A stretch of DNA of 64,000 nucleotides from Bicyclus anynana (taxonomy: Eukaryota; Arthropoda; Insecta; Lepidoptera; Nymphalidae), in NCBI RefSeq assembly GCF_947172395.1, contig NC_069085.1, positions 1,768,112 to 1,832,111 of the forward strand. Direction: 5' to 3'. How positions within the stretch are numbered: position 1 is the first letter of the stretch; each line of letters begins with the position of its first letter. The notes beneath the pieces were generated by a model that worked only from the letters and a program-made list of their open reading frames with translations, had not been told where the DNA came from and did no database searches. Below, in pieces: positions 35,056 to 46,263 of this stretch. Both the position numbers and the translations under genes were made by a program.

Positions 35056-36639
35056 CTATTTTTCTATCCTTTTTTAACACTACCCGCTCTTATGTAGCCC
35101 GGGTTCGGGAGGTTTGGAATACCTAACATTTTCAACCTTCGCAATACTTGCATATACATTGTGTTTACTGAAAACAGGTTATGTGTACGTTGCTACGGAC
35201 CATGTTCTAAGCCCTGCTGTTTTGTCGAACCTGAGGAAAATAAGCCCAGACGTTAATGTGACGGGCCCGTATCACTAAAAAACACAGTCATAACAAAAAG
35301 TTACAAAAGCTAAAATAGCAATTGATGTTATAGCAAATGCAAATGCTAAATAACAGGGATAAGAGAATTGAGAATCTAGTGTTCACAAACATCAAGAAAC
35401 TTTAGTAGCTTAGTATTTTAAAACAACAATTACTGATGATGAAAAAAAAACACATACCGTTCTTGGTTCAAACCATGAAGTTTTACATACAATCGAAAAT
35501 CATAGAGAGGTTCTTTTTTATTGTGAAATATTTCAATATTTTAAATGTACTGATACCAGATTACTGAGTCTAAATTAATCCTTTATAAATGACACAAATT
35601 CTCTATCCCAAAGACTAGGAAGAGCTCCCGAGCATTTTATCCACTCTAAAAGCTTTTCCTAAAAACGCTGAGCGTTATGAAACACTGTGCTCTTTCCAAC
35701 TGTAGTTGGAACGAGGGTATTGTGTTTCTTTAACGAACGGAGCTGGGGCGACAGCGCTTGTATTGTCCTGTTCAAACAGCGCATGTTTTATGCATACAAT
35801 GTCTTTTGGATGCTGAATGGGGGCGTTTGTTGGCAGAAATTACTTGTTTCTTCTCTCCGGAGGGATGACTCGAGCTAAAAATTCTGCCCCAAATACAATA
35901 TTTGTGATGGAAAGGATTTCTTTTAATCTTACCTGTAAAGCTATACAATGAGTTTAAACTGTGGTGAGCTACGAGTACCCGCAGTTTAGTGTGCAATTGA
36001 AATATTTTGAAAAATCTACAAATATGTAGTTTGTATGTATGTAATTTCATTAAACATCATTCAAGTGGCTATTTACTTTTCCTTTCTATAAAACACCATT
36101 ATTATTGTGCTAATTTTTAAGAACTAAGATTTAATCTTTGATTGAAATGTAAAAGAAACAGAAGAAGTAAATATTTTATATTAAAAATCCTTTCTATTCT
36201 TCTAAGTTACGAGTAAGTATGATTAAAAAGAAAACTACTTGCTGCTATCATGCTTACTTCTGTCGCTAAGGAGCATTATGTTTCTGTAAGATATATCACA
36301 TCAGAATTATCACCAACATCTGCTATAGATTGATAGATGCAGGTAAAAAGCACTAAAAAAATAAATAATGAAGGAGTACCTTTCCGTAAGTTGATAAACA
36401 TGTGCATTTTAATAATAATAATTGGGGCTTCAGATTGTATTAGTAGGCGATATCTCATCATTAAACGATATGTCTGTATCGGAGTAAAACTAATTATGTA
36501 CAGAAGTGGGATCTGTGTAGCATTATTGTGCAGAATATATATGATTGAAGAATAATCAAATTTTCGCGGATTTAAAAAAACTATTTACTTGCTCAAATTT
36601 CAGTCATTCTATACGATTGCAATCAGTTAATGATAGTTA

Positions 36640-36930
36640 AGGGTAGGTACCACGTTTTCCACCAACTGGCTGTCACAGACATTGTTGTACAAAGCGGGTA
36701 CACAACAATGACACGCATTGTGCGCTACCTGTCGATAATCAAGCGCGGGTGTATTGCGTAGGGCGCATTGTTTATTGGCATTAATAAATCGACGCACAAA
36801 ACGCGTTTTGTTTACGAAAACCAATCGAAATGTCGCCCGACAAATGTCGATGCGCCCAACAAAGGTATCGTACTACAATGCTGGCGTATCTTTTTACCAG
36901 AACACGATTTACACACTGTTGTCAAGTTTT
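36640..36930. promoter_or_regulatory. Sox-motif cluster in intron 2 (candidate autoregulatory enhancer)
   Basis: Sox-type cores lie at 36680-36686 (CATTGTT), 36702-36710 (ACAACAATG), 36716-36722 (CATTGTG), 36766-36772 (CATTGTT), 36858-36864 (AACAAAG) and 36875-36880 (ACAATG): six in about 200 bp. The block is CpG-containing and not part of a recognised repeat. SoxB genes are known to be cross-regulated by SoxB proteins, so auto- or cross-regulation is a reasonable inference. Confidence 0.45.
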
Positions 36931-37589
36931 GCCAACTTTTTATCCAACTCACTCGTTCGTGCTTTAGTAACTTTGATAAATCATTATTATTATATTTGAT
37001 TCTTCTATGTTTCTTCTAAGATTAGTAATTAATTAAATTAATTTTATGTTTCTCTATTACACGTTGCATATTTTTTTTATACACGGATGAGTTTTATTTG
37101 ACATTAGAAACTGGACTTAATACCATTTTTATATATGTTCAATTTATTGCAGTTATTATAATTAATGACTAGATTTGCTATTTTCAAATTTTTAATAGAA
37201 AAACCTTTTCTAATTAATTGTATTTTCCAAGATTTCTTTTAACAAAATTATTGTTCTATTTTATATTTACATAATATTGGATCTTGAGTATTTCCTTGAT
37301 ATATGACTCCTTACATTGTTAACGTCTTCCTGCTCTCCTATCTTCCTTACATTGTTAATGTCCTCACCGACCTATCAAAAGTTAATCGTTTAATCCAACA
37401 ATCAACTATCGTTGTTTAATACAACAATCAACGCATAACGTGCTTTGTTGGAGTTATCAAATAAATGTAAATTTATTTATAACATTACGTAAAATTATAT
37501 CAATCCACTACAATATGTACTACTCGTAAGAATTACATTTTTATAAAATTTGTACTGTATAAATACCATACAAAAGTACATTTCTTTCA

Positions 37590-37870
37590 TAATGTTGTGT
37601 CTCCGCTGTGGAATTTACAATTAATTTAGTTGTCATAACACTGCAGCAGTGTGTCCCGTGTTTGTTTTCACTGCTGTCTGTTGCATTTACAACGTTCCCT
37701 ACAATCCCGCCAACTGTTGGGGGCGTCGTTCGTACGCATAGTTAATATTAATTAAGACGGGGCGGCCATTGTAGTGTTGTAATTGCTTTTCGTTTATCGA
37801 CACCGCGTCAACCCTTACGTGTAAGCGGCGAGACTTGCTCCTTGATTACACGTATTAGATATTCTAACGG
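37590..37870. promoter_or_regulatory. Candidate regulatory island in intron 2
   Basis: Non-repetitive island with CACTGCAGCAGTG (palindromic, 37640-37652), GGCGGCCATTGTAGTG, TAATATTAATTAA and a CpG-rich core (GGGGGCGTCGTTCGTACGC). The mixed Sox and homeodomain-type cores resemble the other intron 2 islands. Confidence 0.33.
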
Positions 37871-38218
37871 TGTTTCTGTTATACTTGGTGATGTTAGGTT
37901 TGTGGTTTGTTCTATCTAGTTGGAGATTCTGGGTTTCTCGAAATACTATCGTATAGTACCTATAGGGTTGTTACTAAAAATTTACAAATATTTATTTAAG
38001 GCCAAATATAATAAATATTTTCTTTAAAATCAAATAATCTTATATTTATAAAATATTAATTTTGCGTGTCGCTCAGTTAAAAAAAATTATCACTTTAAAA
38101 ACCATACGTTTATTTACTAGGAATTCCAATGTTAGGAACAAATCAGTGCTGCCTAAGTACTTTGAACCAAAAACTTCTACTGAAATCCAATCAAAATAAC
38201 TATTATATAAAAACAACT

Positions 38219-38478
38219 CGACGGCCGCTTGGCGCAGTGGGTAGTGACCCTGCTTTCTGCATCCACGGCCGTGGGTTCAATTCCCACAACTGGAAAATAT
38301 TTGTGTGATGAGCATGGGTGTTTTCCAGTGTCTGTGTGTATTTATACATTATATAAGTATTTATATGTAGTATATAATTGTATATTAATATTATAATATC
38401 AACCATCTTAGCACCCATGACACAAGCTACTCTGTATGCTTACTTTGGGGTTAGATAGTGATGTGTATTGTTTAAGTA

Positions 38479-38511
<33 letters not shown>

Positions 38512-38512
38512 A
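38219..38512 (+). repeat. tRNA-derived SINE, family D, TTTA tail
   Basis: The head GACGGCCGCTTGGCGCAGTG with B box GTGGGTTCAATTCCCAC is tRNA-like. The body includes TGTGTGATGAGCATGGGTGT and CACAAGCTACTCTGTATGCT, with a tail of TTTA repeats (38483-38502). Only one copy is in the window. Confidence 0.8.
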
Positions 38513-38759
38513 ACATATTATGTACAATATGAGAAAATGTCAACAGAACTCCTAGTATTACATTACTTTCTTTCATTACATTTCTTCAAAATCATTAGGT
38601 GATTACAGAATTACAAGACATGAACAAAAAATAACCTTTCAAGTAATTGCTCATGTTCACAATGTATGTTATCAGTAAATTTGAATTTTTGTACATCGTC
38701 ACACCCTTAGTTGAAAACTTGTAATCTATTTACCAAATTATCCACACCCCACTCGCCTC

Positions 38760-39180
38760 AGCTATATAACATATGTCGCTATCAAATTCCAATTTACAAC
38801 GATTTTCCTCGCCCGCCTTTGTACGGCTAACTTTTTACTCCCGACTCTTTTTTGCGTCTCCTTTTTTGTTTCAAATGCTCGCACCGCTTTTTTGTGCGGC
38901 AGATGCAGTAATTAAACCACGGTGGCTTCAGTATCTAATGCCATTGGCTATTATCCAGCGCGCTGTGGAGGCATGTCCAATAGCGACTCCGTTTATAATC
39001 GTATAAAGAACCCCGTGGTCGTTTTTCAAATGTCTAATTTTTTCCTCAAAGAATAATGTGTACCGCCACAAATAACTAAGCATTGTGTGTAAGGAATCTA
39101 TTAAAAGTACACTATAGCGACTGTTCTGATAGAATGAGTGTTTTGTGCTATCGGAACGGGAGCTGTTTTCAAAATAAATG
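38760..39180. promoter_or_regulatory. Candidate regulatory island in intron 2
   Basis: Non-repetitive stretch with GCACCGCTTTTTTGTGCGGC (imperfect dyad, 38880-38900), TGCAGTAATTAAACC, GCCATTGGC and CAGCGCGCTG. A 77-codon frame across it has no domain. Confidence 0.28.
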
Positions 39181-39689
39181 AGCTTTTATTTCGGTAACTG
39201 ATACCGAATCGGTCTATAATAGATTTTTTGTCTTCGCCGTTTCTTTAGGTAACGAAGAATAGATGGATGGATTTAGATTAGTTTGGAGTGCTTCGTTAAA
39301 ATGTAATTCGCATAGTGATTTTTATCTTTTAAGTGTTTAAAGATAGACGTTTGTGGTTACATTATTTTAGCCTTTGATACACGCCGAATTCGCCGAAAGT
39401 GTTACAGAAGCAGTGGCTAAAATAATTTGCATTGCAGGTTCACTAATGACTCAACGTAGCCGGATCAATTTTCAACGTAGTCAGATCAATTTTCAAAATT
39501 TTCTTTTAATGTCTTAAACTTATAAAGATCTCTATACGTGTTTTACTTTCAAATAAAGTTATACTCTTTGTTACTACACCCTCACAGTCATTTCAATATA
39601 TTCTAAAAATAACACATTTAATCCCAGAGCGCTGCTGGTATCAAAACACACCGATGGCTAAAATATTATACAAAAAACTAAAACATAAA

Positions 39690-39890
39690 AAACAGAAACA
39701 AAACATGTAGCATTCGTCCACCATTCACCCGATGTAGGCGGCGCACAATAGCTTGTAGTAATTAAACAAGGGCACACAAACGCCCCTTTCAGCAACAACA
39801 AGGAAACAACAGTATTTTTGTTGCATGCCCCTGACAGCCTGCGTCGCCCTGATAAGCCTCCACTCCCTACCTTCGAGTTATGTACTTGCT
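39690..39890. promoter_or_regulatory. Candidate regulatory island in intron 2
   Basis: Contains GGCGGCGCACAATAGC, GTAATTAAACAAGG and several AACAA cores (AGCAACAACAAGG, GAAACAACAG, TTTTTGTTGC). It is GC-richer than its surroundings and not a recognised repeat. Confidence 0.3.
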
Positions 39891-40959
39891 ATGTGAATGC
39901 TACACGCGCTATCGTTTTGGTGTCTGCCAGGGATTTAAATTACCTTTTCAGTTTTTTAGGAGTGCATTTATTGTGAAGTGCAATTAACTTGGATGCTTTA
40001 GTTACACCAGGAACAGTGTATCCAGTATTTAAATCAATTTCAGATTGTTGAAAACTGGCAGACAATACAATTTTAAATTCTAAGACATGCCGTCTTAGAG
40101 TTTAATAAGGGTATGCTGTGAAATCGTCTAAAATATAGTTTTCATTGAGTTTTAGATCTGATGCCTTATATTTCAGTCTTCGATGTCTACATATATCTAT
40201 AAATTCACGTTTTTTTTATAATGTGTTAACTAATTCACCTCTCAATGTCTTACTCTTCTTTTATGAAAATTCCCTTTCATTTTATTATCGTGTCTTCATT
40301 ATATAGAGAGTACATATTCCAGTTTAATCGTACTCCAGATTCAAACTAGGTCGAAAGTTCTCCGTTTTAAAGACGTAGTTTCCGATTCCTCGTCTGTCGT
40401 ACATTCTTCGCGACTGTCCCTTTTCTGTGATTAGGTACTTTATTTAATTTATTTAATGTTGTTCTTACAATTAAAATTGACCACTTAGTAGTATCTAAAT
40501 TAGACGTAGCATAATTTGCACTTATTTCTTAACTTTAACGGTTTGCAGAATCAGGTGATCTTTTTGATCTTTCCTTCGTCTGTTTATATTTTTTTACTTA
40601 TTTATTCCAAAACAATAAGGTTATACAGGTTTTTGAAACCAGAACAGGTACTGGCATTATGTATTAAAACTGCAAAAGCAGCACAATAATTATTAATAGT
40701 TACAATAAATATTCCAAAATTCATAATAAGTAATGAATACTTCAAAGTAAATTAATACTAAATTCACTTTCATTTGAATAATAAATCAAAAATATTAGTA
40801 GATCAAATATTAGTTCTAATAGATACCCAAATTGACACAACCACCATTACTAATGCAAACCATTCACCATTCAACAGTCCCCTCGAAGACACCCGAAAAA
40901 AATCTATTAAGATTTAATAAAATCATGACCTAAATAACGTCTTACCATTTCAATTTTCC

Positions 40960-41300
40960 GGACGAAAGGGTGGGCTCCTTCGTCTTTGTTGCCTCCCCCT
41001 TCCCCCCTCCCATTGTCGCACGGCACACAAGCTTTCAGCGTAATGAAGAGCATTTTCGTCCGATTCCGAGCACAATGGGCGTTTTAATACAACGCAGAGA
41101 GGAAACTCCTTTGTCGCACTCTGCATTGTGACGAACGAGAGTGTGTTACATGCGCTGTTGTTTTTTGTCTCGCGTTTTTGTTTTTACGATTGTCGTCGAC
41201 AAAGGTACGTAATGTAAAACGCCGTGTTCTACCAGATTCGCTGACGGCGTGCGCGGGATGGTTTTGTCTCTGCGAACTACGCTGCCAGTGTGTTACACTT
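40960..41300. promoter_or_regulatory. Sox-motif cluster in intron 2 (candidate enhancer)
   Basis: Sox-type cores: CTTTGTT (40984), CCATTGT (41010-41016), ACAATGG (41072-41078), CCTTTGT (41108-41114), CATTGTG (41124-41130), ACAAAGG (41199-41205). CpG-rich and non-repetitive. The minus-strand 97-codon frame across it has no domain and continues into an adjacent repeat. Confidence 0.45.
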
Positions 41301-41383
41301 GTGAACCTTATTATATTTATATAGTTGTATTGCATCATCGTCCGAAATTCCTCCTCCTCCTCATTGCCTGAAGACAAAAGTCT

Positions 41384-41815
41384 TCGAACATTGCGTGTTG
41401 CCAGTTACCTATGGTTCCGAGACTTGGTCACTAACTATGGGCCTCATAAGAAAGCTTAAAGTCACACAGCGGGTGATGGAACGAGCTATGTTAGGAGTAT
41501 GCGTGATCGAATCAGAAATGAGGAGATCCGCAGCAGATAGCTCAACGAGTTGCGAAGCTGAAGTGGCAATGGCGGAGCACATAGTTCAAAGAACCGATGG
41601 ACGTTGGGGTCCCTAAGTGCTGGAATCTCGACTCCGCAATAGAAAGCGCAGTATTGGTTGACTCCCCATTAGAAGAACTGACGACATCAAGACGAGTCGC
41701 ACGGATTCGCTGGATGCAGGCGGCTCAGTATCGTGATGTTTGTAAGTCCCTAAAAAAAGCCTTATGTCCTGCAGTGGACGTCCATCGGCTGCTATGATGA
41801 TGATTGCATCACACC
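41384..41815 (+). pseudogene. RTE-class LINE, C-terminal reverse-transcriptase relic with 3' tail
   Basis: Translation gives VTYGSETWSLTMGLIRKLK, TQRVMERAMLGV and then EHIVQRTDGRWGP. This is the conserved C-terminal region of a widespread lepidopteran non-LTR element, followed by a DSPLEELTTSRRVARIRWM segment in another frame and the tail CAGTGGACGTCCATCGGCTG + ATGATGATG. At least one internal deletion (after ESEMRRSA) and a frameshift make it non-functional. The same family is at 43156 (minus), 48660 (minus) and 52660 (plus). Confidence 0.88.
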
Positions 41816-41950
41816 AGGCCTAACCAGGTGGATTGACAACATCAAGCGAGTCGCAGAGAGTCGCTGGATGAAGACGTTCAAGATCGTGGTGTTAGTAAGT
41901 CTGTAGAAAGCCCTGCAGTGGAATATTGAATAGAAGCCGGCGTTATTTTG
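41816..41950 (+). pseudogene. Second RTE fragment directly after the first
   Basis: GGTGGATTGACAACATCAAG and CGAGTCGCAGAGAGTCGCTG repeat the region at 52889-52930 of another copy, and GTCTGTAGAAAGCCCTGCAG approximates the element's tail. It lies head-to-tail with the preceding copy. Confidence 0.7.
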
Positions 41951-43155
41951 CAAAAGTTCATCATGAATAGATAAAAATTTATTTATTTTGATAACATCGG
42001 CGAAAAATACTCTACGTTTTGCACGTTGTAGAGTCAACATCTCCTAAGGAGGCTCCGGTTTCGGGGTAAAACGTACGTATTTTGTCGGACCTGGGTGACG
42101 TTGTCGCATGGGTTCATCGACTTTTCGCGGATGTTAGCAAAATAAACGAATTTTTATCTATCATTGCTCAGCCCAATCCACAGAGTCACGCTGAAATGTG
42201 ACAAATTACCCGTAGATACTACAGTCAAAGACATGTGTACGAATGAGTAGGTGATTAGGTATATCTTCGTAGTAGATAAAGATACACTCCAGAGAAGATC
42301 ATATCAGGAAATATAAATAGCCTAGAACGCCATTCCCTAAAATACATTATCGTATCCGACAGCGTTTTCAGTCTGACAACCATTAAAATTTTGACGTTTT
42401 CTTTAAAAATTAATATCATAAAAATATTAAGTTTTAAGTATTTCAAATTAATTTAAAAAATTAAATAATCTTAATTTCAAAAATTACGGTATTTAATATT
42501 TTTTAAAATTTTTTTAGCTTTTAAGTTTTAAGTTTGAGAAAAGTCATATTATATTTAGGTTATAAATCACTTTATAACCTTTGGTAGGTTTTAAACCAAC
42601 AATTAAAGACCGCACTTCTTTATCTAAAGAGGCCGCTTTGCTAACATGTACTCTTTAGATATATAAAAAACTACAAGCTAAGTAAATATTAATTAGTATG
42701 TCCAAGATTACCATACCAGATTTTTAAGAGGCTCCAATCGTCCCACTAATTACCTACGGACTCTTACATACGAGTTCATTGACCGTTTCTAGGATCTAGT
42801 TACAGACAGTTGTTTTTTTTTTTACATTTCGCAATAGATTCTTGCCTTTCTAATCATGGTTAAGTGTTGTTATAATACAGACGAATGTTATTTATTGTTA
42901 GTAATGCTTTCTACGTACTAAATGATGTCTGACAAGCATGAACATCGGTTCTCGTGTATGTTTGTTTATCGAGACTGATTTGCTTGACCTTGTGATCTGA
43001 AGCCTAACCGCGGGACTCTCGGGACAGTCAGTTCAAATTAAATCAAATCAAATCAAAATGATGAGAATGGTTTTTAATATGTTTGAAGAAATAAAAGCTC
43101 AATATTAAAACCCAACACTTAACCCTAGGACGTACGTTAACCACTGGTCCAACGA

Positions 43156-43525
43156 GATCATCAACATATCAGCCGATGGACGTCCACTGCAGGACATAGG
43201 CCTTTTGTAGGGACTTCCAAACATCACGATCCTGAGCCGCCTGCATTCAGCGAATCACTGCGACTAGCTTGATGTCCTTAGTCCACCTGGTGGGAGGTCG
43301 ACCAACAGCAACACTGAGCTTTTTAGTGCAGAGTCGCCATTCCAGCATACTGGGACCCCAACGTCCATTAGCTCTTCGAACTATGCCCATTGCCAGTTCA
43401 GCTTCGCGACTCGATGAGCTATGTCGGTGACTTTGATTCTTCTACGGATCTCATCATTTTTGATTCGATCACGCAGAGACATTCCGAGCATAGCTCTTTC
43501 CATCGCCCTGTATGTGACCTTCTTA
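43156..43525 (-). pseudogene. RTE-class LINE 3' fragment, minus strand
   Basis: Starts with the reversed tail ATATCAGCCGATGGACGTCC + ACTGCAGGACATAGGCC. It continues through the reverse complement of the RWGP, IAH and MERAMLG coding segments (AACGTCCATTAGCTC, GAGCTATGTCGGTGACTTTG, CATAGCTCTTTCCATCGCCC). The frame is broken and 5'-truncated. Confidence 0.87.
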
Positions 43526-43569
43526 CCAACCATCCAGATAGTTGATAGTATTTAAAGAATGACGTCATC

Positions 43570-43670
43570 TATCTATTATCCGTGAAAAGCAAATAGAGAT
43601 GCGAGTTTTCTATATGTGAAATTTTTATCTATTCTATTTATTTACTATCCGTGAAAAGCAAATAGATTAT
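43570..43670 (+). repeat. Local duplication of a 21-bp phrase
   Basis: TATCCGTGAAAAGCAAATAG occurs at about 43577 and 43648, about 70 bp apart. A short local duplication beside the RTE fragment. Confidence 0.75.
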
Positions 43671-43879
43671 GAGTATTAGTAGCTCTTGTACGTTACAATT
43701 TTAACAAATCTATCACCATTACAAAGCCACGTTATCGTCGAGTAGCGTAGGCTATATTTTCCCCCGTATCTCGGGTAAACCGTGAGGCATCTGCTAGTAA
43801 ACTAATAACTATGCTACCCATGAAAAGGCACAAGTACCTAAGTAAATAGGTACACACTAGCACAGTTTCCTACCTACAT

Positions 43880-44110
43880 TGTAAAGCATGCGATCGTTAT
43901 TCAATGTTGCCATTGTTTCTCCTCGAGACGGGATGTAGGAAATAATTATTGTAGAGTGGCAACACTCGGCGCACGTGCCGCGTTAATTGTTAATTAAATT
44001 TAAAATAATATTCCGCCCGACTGGCAACCCGGGCCGCTATTTTGTTTAATCAAATGGGTCAAGTTGTTTTAATATGTGTTGGTAACGGCTACATGCAAAC
44101 TCTTTTGACG
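43880..44110. promoter_or_regulatory. Candidate Sox/POU enhancer island in intron 2
   Basis: CCATTGTT (43910-43917), ATTATTGT (43945-43952), CACGTG (43972-43977), TTAATTGTTAATTAA (about 43983-43997) and ATGCAAA (44093-44099) lie in a GC-richer, non-repetitive block. Sox plus octamer-type sites are typical partners of SoxB enhancers. Activity is inferred. Confidence 0.38.
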
Positions 44111-44499
44111 ATCTTTTTTTATTTTTAGCCTAGTCTTTAAAGTTTAATAACCCTTTACCCTTAAATTAAGTTAAATAATTAGCCAGTATCACATTTCTTA
44201 AAGTTTGTACAGTCGTGTCGAAATACAGTACCTATCGGAGAAACCGCAAAATTTACGATGTATTGGTAACTAAGCTGGAAGTAATTTTTTTTCGTTTTTT
44301 AGATTTTTAGTGCACAATAACATTTAGTAATTGAACGCCTTCACAGCTCTTGAAAAACCAAACGAGACCGAAAAAGTAAAATTTCTCCAAATCAAAAAAC
44401 ATAACATTGCCGATTGTAGAATCAATAAAAAGCAAGAGAAATCAATTTCGCTTTAATATCAATCATTGTTGATTTAAAAACACCCATTTTCGAACACTG

Positions 44500-45080
44500 T
44501 GTCATTGTAATGTTTGAAATAGAACGACAAACCGGTTTTGAGGCAGCATGTTCCAAAAAGGAAATTACAAAGAGTTTTCATATCGTATCTTCGACCACAA
44601 GTCTCGTTTGACGTACCATATAATAGACAGCAAGTACACGATCCTTATCATCCCTACAAAAGGCAACAGTACGCTCCCCGAAGTATCGACAATAATGAGG
44701 AACCGGGAAAAACTTCTGTAGCGGAATGAAAAGCGCAAATTCGTCATTAGGCGGCGCTTTCCGCCATTGTTGTGTCCATCCCGTTCGCTCGCTTGAGAAT
44801 TCGGTTTCGGGGGAGCGGGACGAGAGATGGTCCTGCGTCCGGATTGTTCCTTTCTATGTTGGCGACATTGTTTTCGCTTTTATACCCCGCTGAATCAGGA
44901 TTGTCTTGTCTGTTTCAATGGCCGGTGGCGCCCCTCCACGGTATCGATGCGATGAATACAGCCTTCTATAAATGGGGGGAGACAAAGGGTTGGTTGGTCT
45001 CTTTGAATCGAGTTGGGAGACAGGTCGTTCGTGCTTTCGATTATATTGTATCGATCAAAGGCTTTGTCTGCGCAATGAAG
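44500..45080. promoter_or_regulatory. CpG-rich island upstream of coding exon 3
   Basis: GC-rich, non-repetitive block about 0.55-1.1 kb before exon 3 with GGCGGCGCTTTCCGCCATTG, GGCGACATTGTTTTCGC and GGTGGCGCCCCTCCACGG. Frames of 63, 105 and 87 codons here are open on account of the base composition. They show no HMG, Sox or other domain and no matching splice sites. A cis-element is more likely than a gene. Confidence 0.33.
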
Positions 45081-45630
45081 GATGGTTAGAGCAAATTACT
45101 TTTCTCTTTTTGTCCCTGTGTCATAATAGTGGGACGGGATTGTTCTATCTATTCATATCCAAAACCTTTTGTTTTTGTCTGATAAAGGCTTTTTTCGTTG
45201 ATAATGTTCGTCAATTAATTATCATTATGGCATAGAATAATTTTGTTTTTGTTATTAAATAACACTAAGGAAACAATTTACCTAACTATCTCCGAGTGCA
45301 ATAGAATACAGAATAGATGCAAAAAAGCATTGCCTACCCTAAGGTTTTAATACAAACCTATGTCAGGCCACAGAACATACATTACATAGTTGGAATTTTC
45401 CAATTTTCACTAATAGGGCCCCTACCCTATTTAAAAACCTTATGCACCCTGTGGTGTCATTCGCGTAGATCCTTTAAAAAGTAGTCTTTGTGTTATATCA
45501 GACTTTAATCTATAACTTTGGCAACACATCTACATCCAAATCCGTTGAATTGATTGACAGACATCCCTAAAATATCCGAACAATTTTGTGATTTTTTTAA
45601 ATTATTCTAAATATTCTGATATATCACCAG

Positions 45631-45825
45631 GTGCAGAATGGAAACTCCTGACGGAAGACGAGAAGAGGCCTTTCATCGACGAGGCAAAGCGGCTGCGAGC
45701 CATGCATATGAAGGAGCACCCTGATTATAAGTACAGGCCACGAAGGAAACCCAAGACCCTAAGGAAGGAGGGCTACCCCTACTCGATACCGTACCCTAGC
45801 GTGCCTATGGACGCTTTGAGAGCTG
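45631..45825 (+). CDS. Sox21b: SoxB2 transcription factor, coding exon 3 (second half of the HMG box)
   Basis: The first two bases complete Gly89. Residues 90-153 follow: AEWKLLTEDEKRPFIDEAKR, then LRAMHMKEHPDYKYRPRRK, completing an intact HMG box with its C-terminal basic nuclear-localisation stretch. The box is followed by PKTLRKEGYPYSIPYPSVPM + DALRAG. The KPKTL link matches vertebrate SOX21, and the YPYPSVP..ALRAG type of motif is what I associate with insect Sox21b. The exon ends in phase 1 at GCTG|GTGAGT. All helix residues expected for DNA binding are present and there is no stop. The C-terminal transregulatory part is not in this exon and was not found before 64000. Confidence 0.93.
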
Positions 45826-45984
45826 GTGAGTTTTTTTTTTAATTTTTGCATCTGAGGGTTGTAGATATAACATTCATTTGCTCCGGTTTTGGGGTAGAAC
45901 GAGCGTAGATGACTTTTTGCATCGCCAACCATGCCTTTTAGACTGCAATACTACCTGGCTGCAATATGCCTGGTAGTAATACTT

Positions 45985-46263
45985 ATATGAGCCGATTCCG
46001 GAGGGTGTGGGTACGAATCCGGTCCGGCACATGCACCTCTAATATTTCAATTTGTGCATTTTAAGACATTAAATATCACGTGTCTCAGACGGTAAAGGAA
46101 AAACATCGTGAGGAAACCTGTAGGTATACCTACCAGATAATTTTCTTGATTCTCTGCGTGTGTGAAGTCTGCCAATCCGCATTGGTTCAGCGTGGTGGAG
46201 TCCCCTCTCATTCGAGCTCAGCAGTGAGCCGAATATGGGTTGATAATGATGATGATGATGATT
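45985..46263 (+). repeat. SINE family B copy
   Basis: Carries GATTCCGGAGGGTGTGGG + TACGAATCCGGTCCGG (B-box region), CATTAAATATCACGTGTCTC, CATCGTGAGGAAACC and a GATGATGATGATG tail. The open frame over its 3' half is spurious. Confidence 0.85.

Larger units (their letters stand above)
32338..45630 (+). other. Intron 2 of the Sox gene (13.3 kb, splits the HMG box)
   Basis: Donor GTTAGT, acceptor ATATCACCAG, phase 1, cutting the Gly codon of SKRLG|AEWK. It contains SINEs, two RTE fragments in opposite orientation, a telomere-like array, and a series of non-repetitive GC-richer islands with Sox-type motifs listed separately. Stretches 32570-33710, 35060-36640, 39890-40960, 41955-43150 and 45090-45620 are AT-rich with no recognised feature. 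Confidence 0.9.

Noticed and set aside
44772..45089. 105-codon plus-strand open frame just before coding exon 3
   Set aside because: It overlaps another open frame of similar length and shows no domain. It cannot be joined to exon 3 or exon 2 by plausible splice sites, since the direct exon 2 to exon 3 junction already completes the HMG box.
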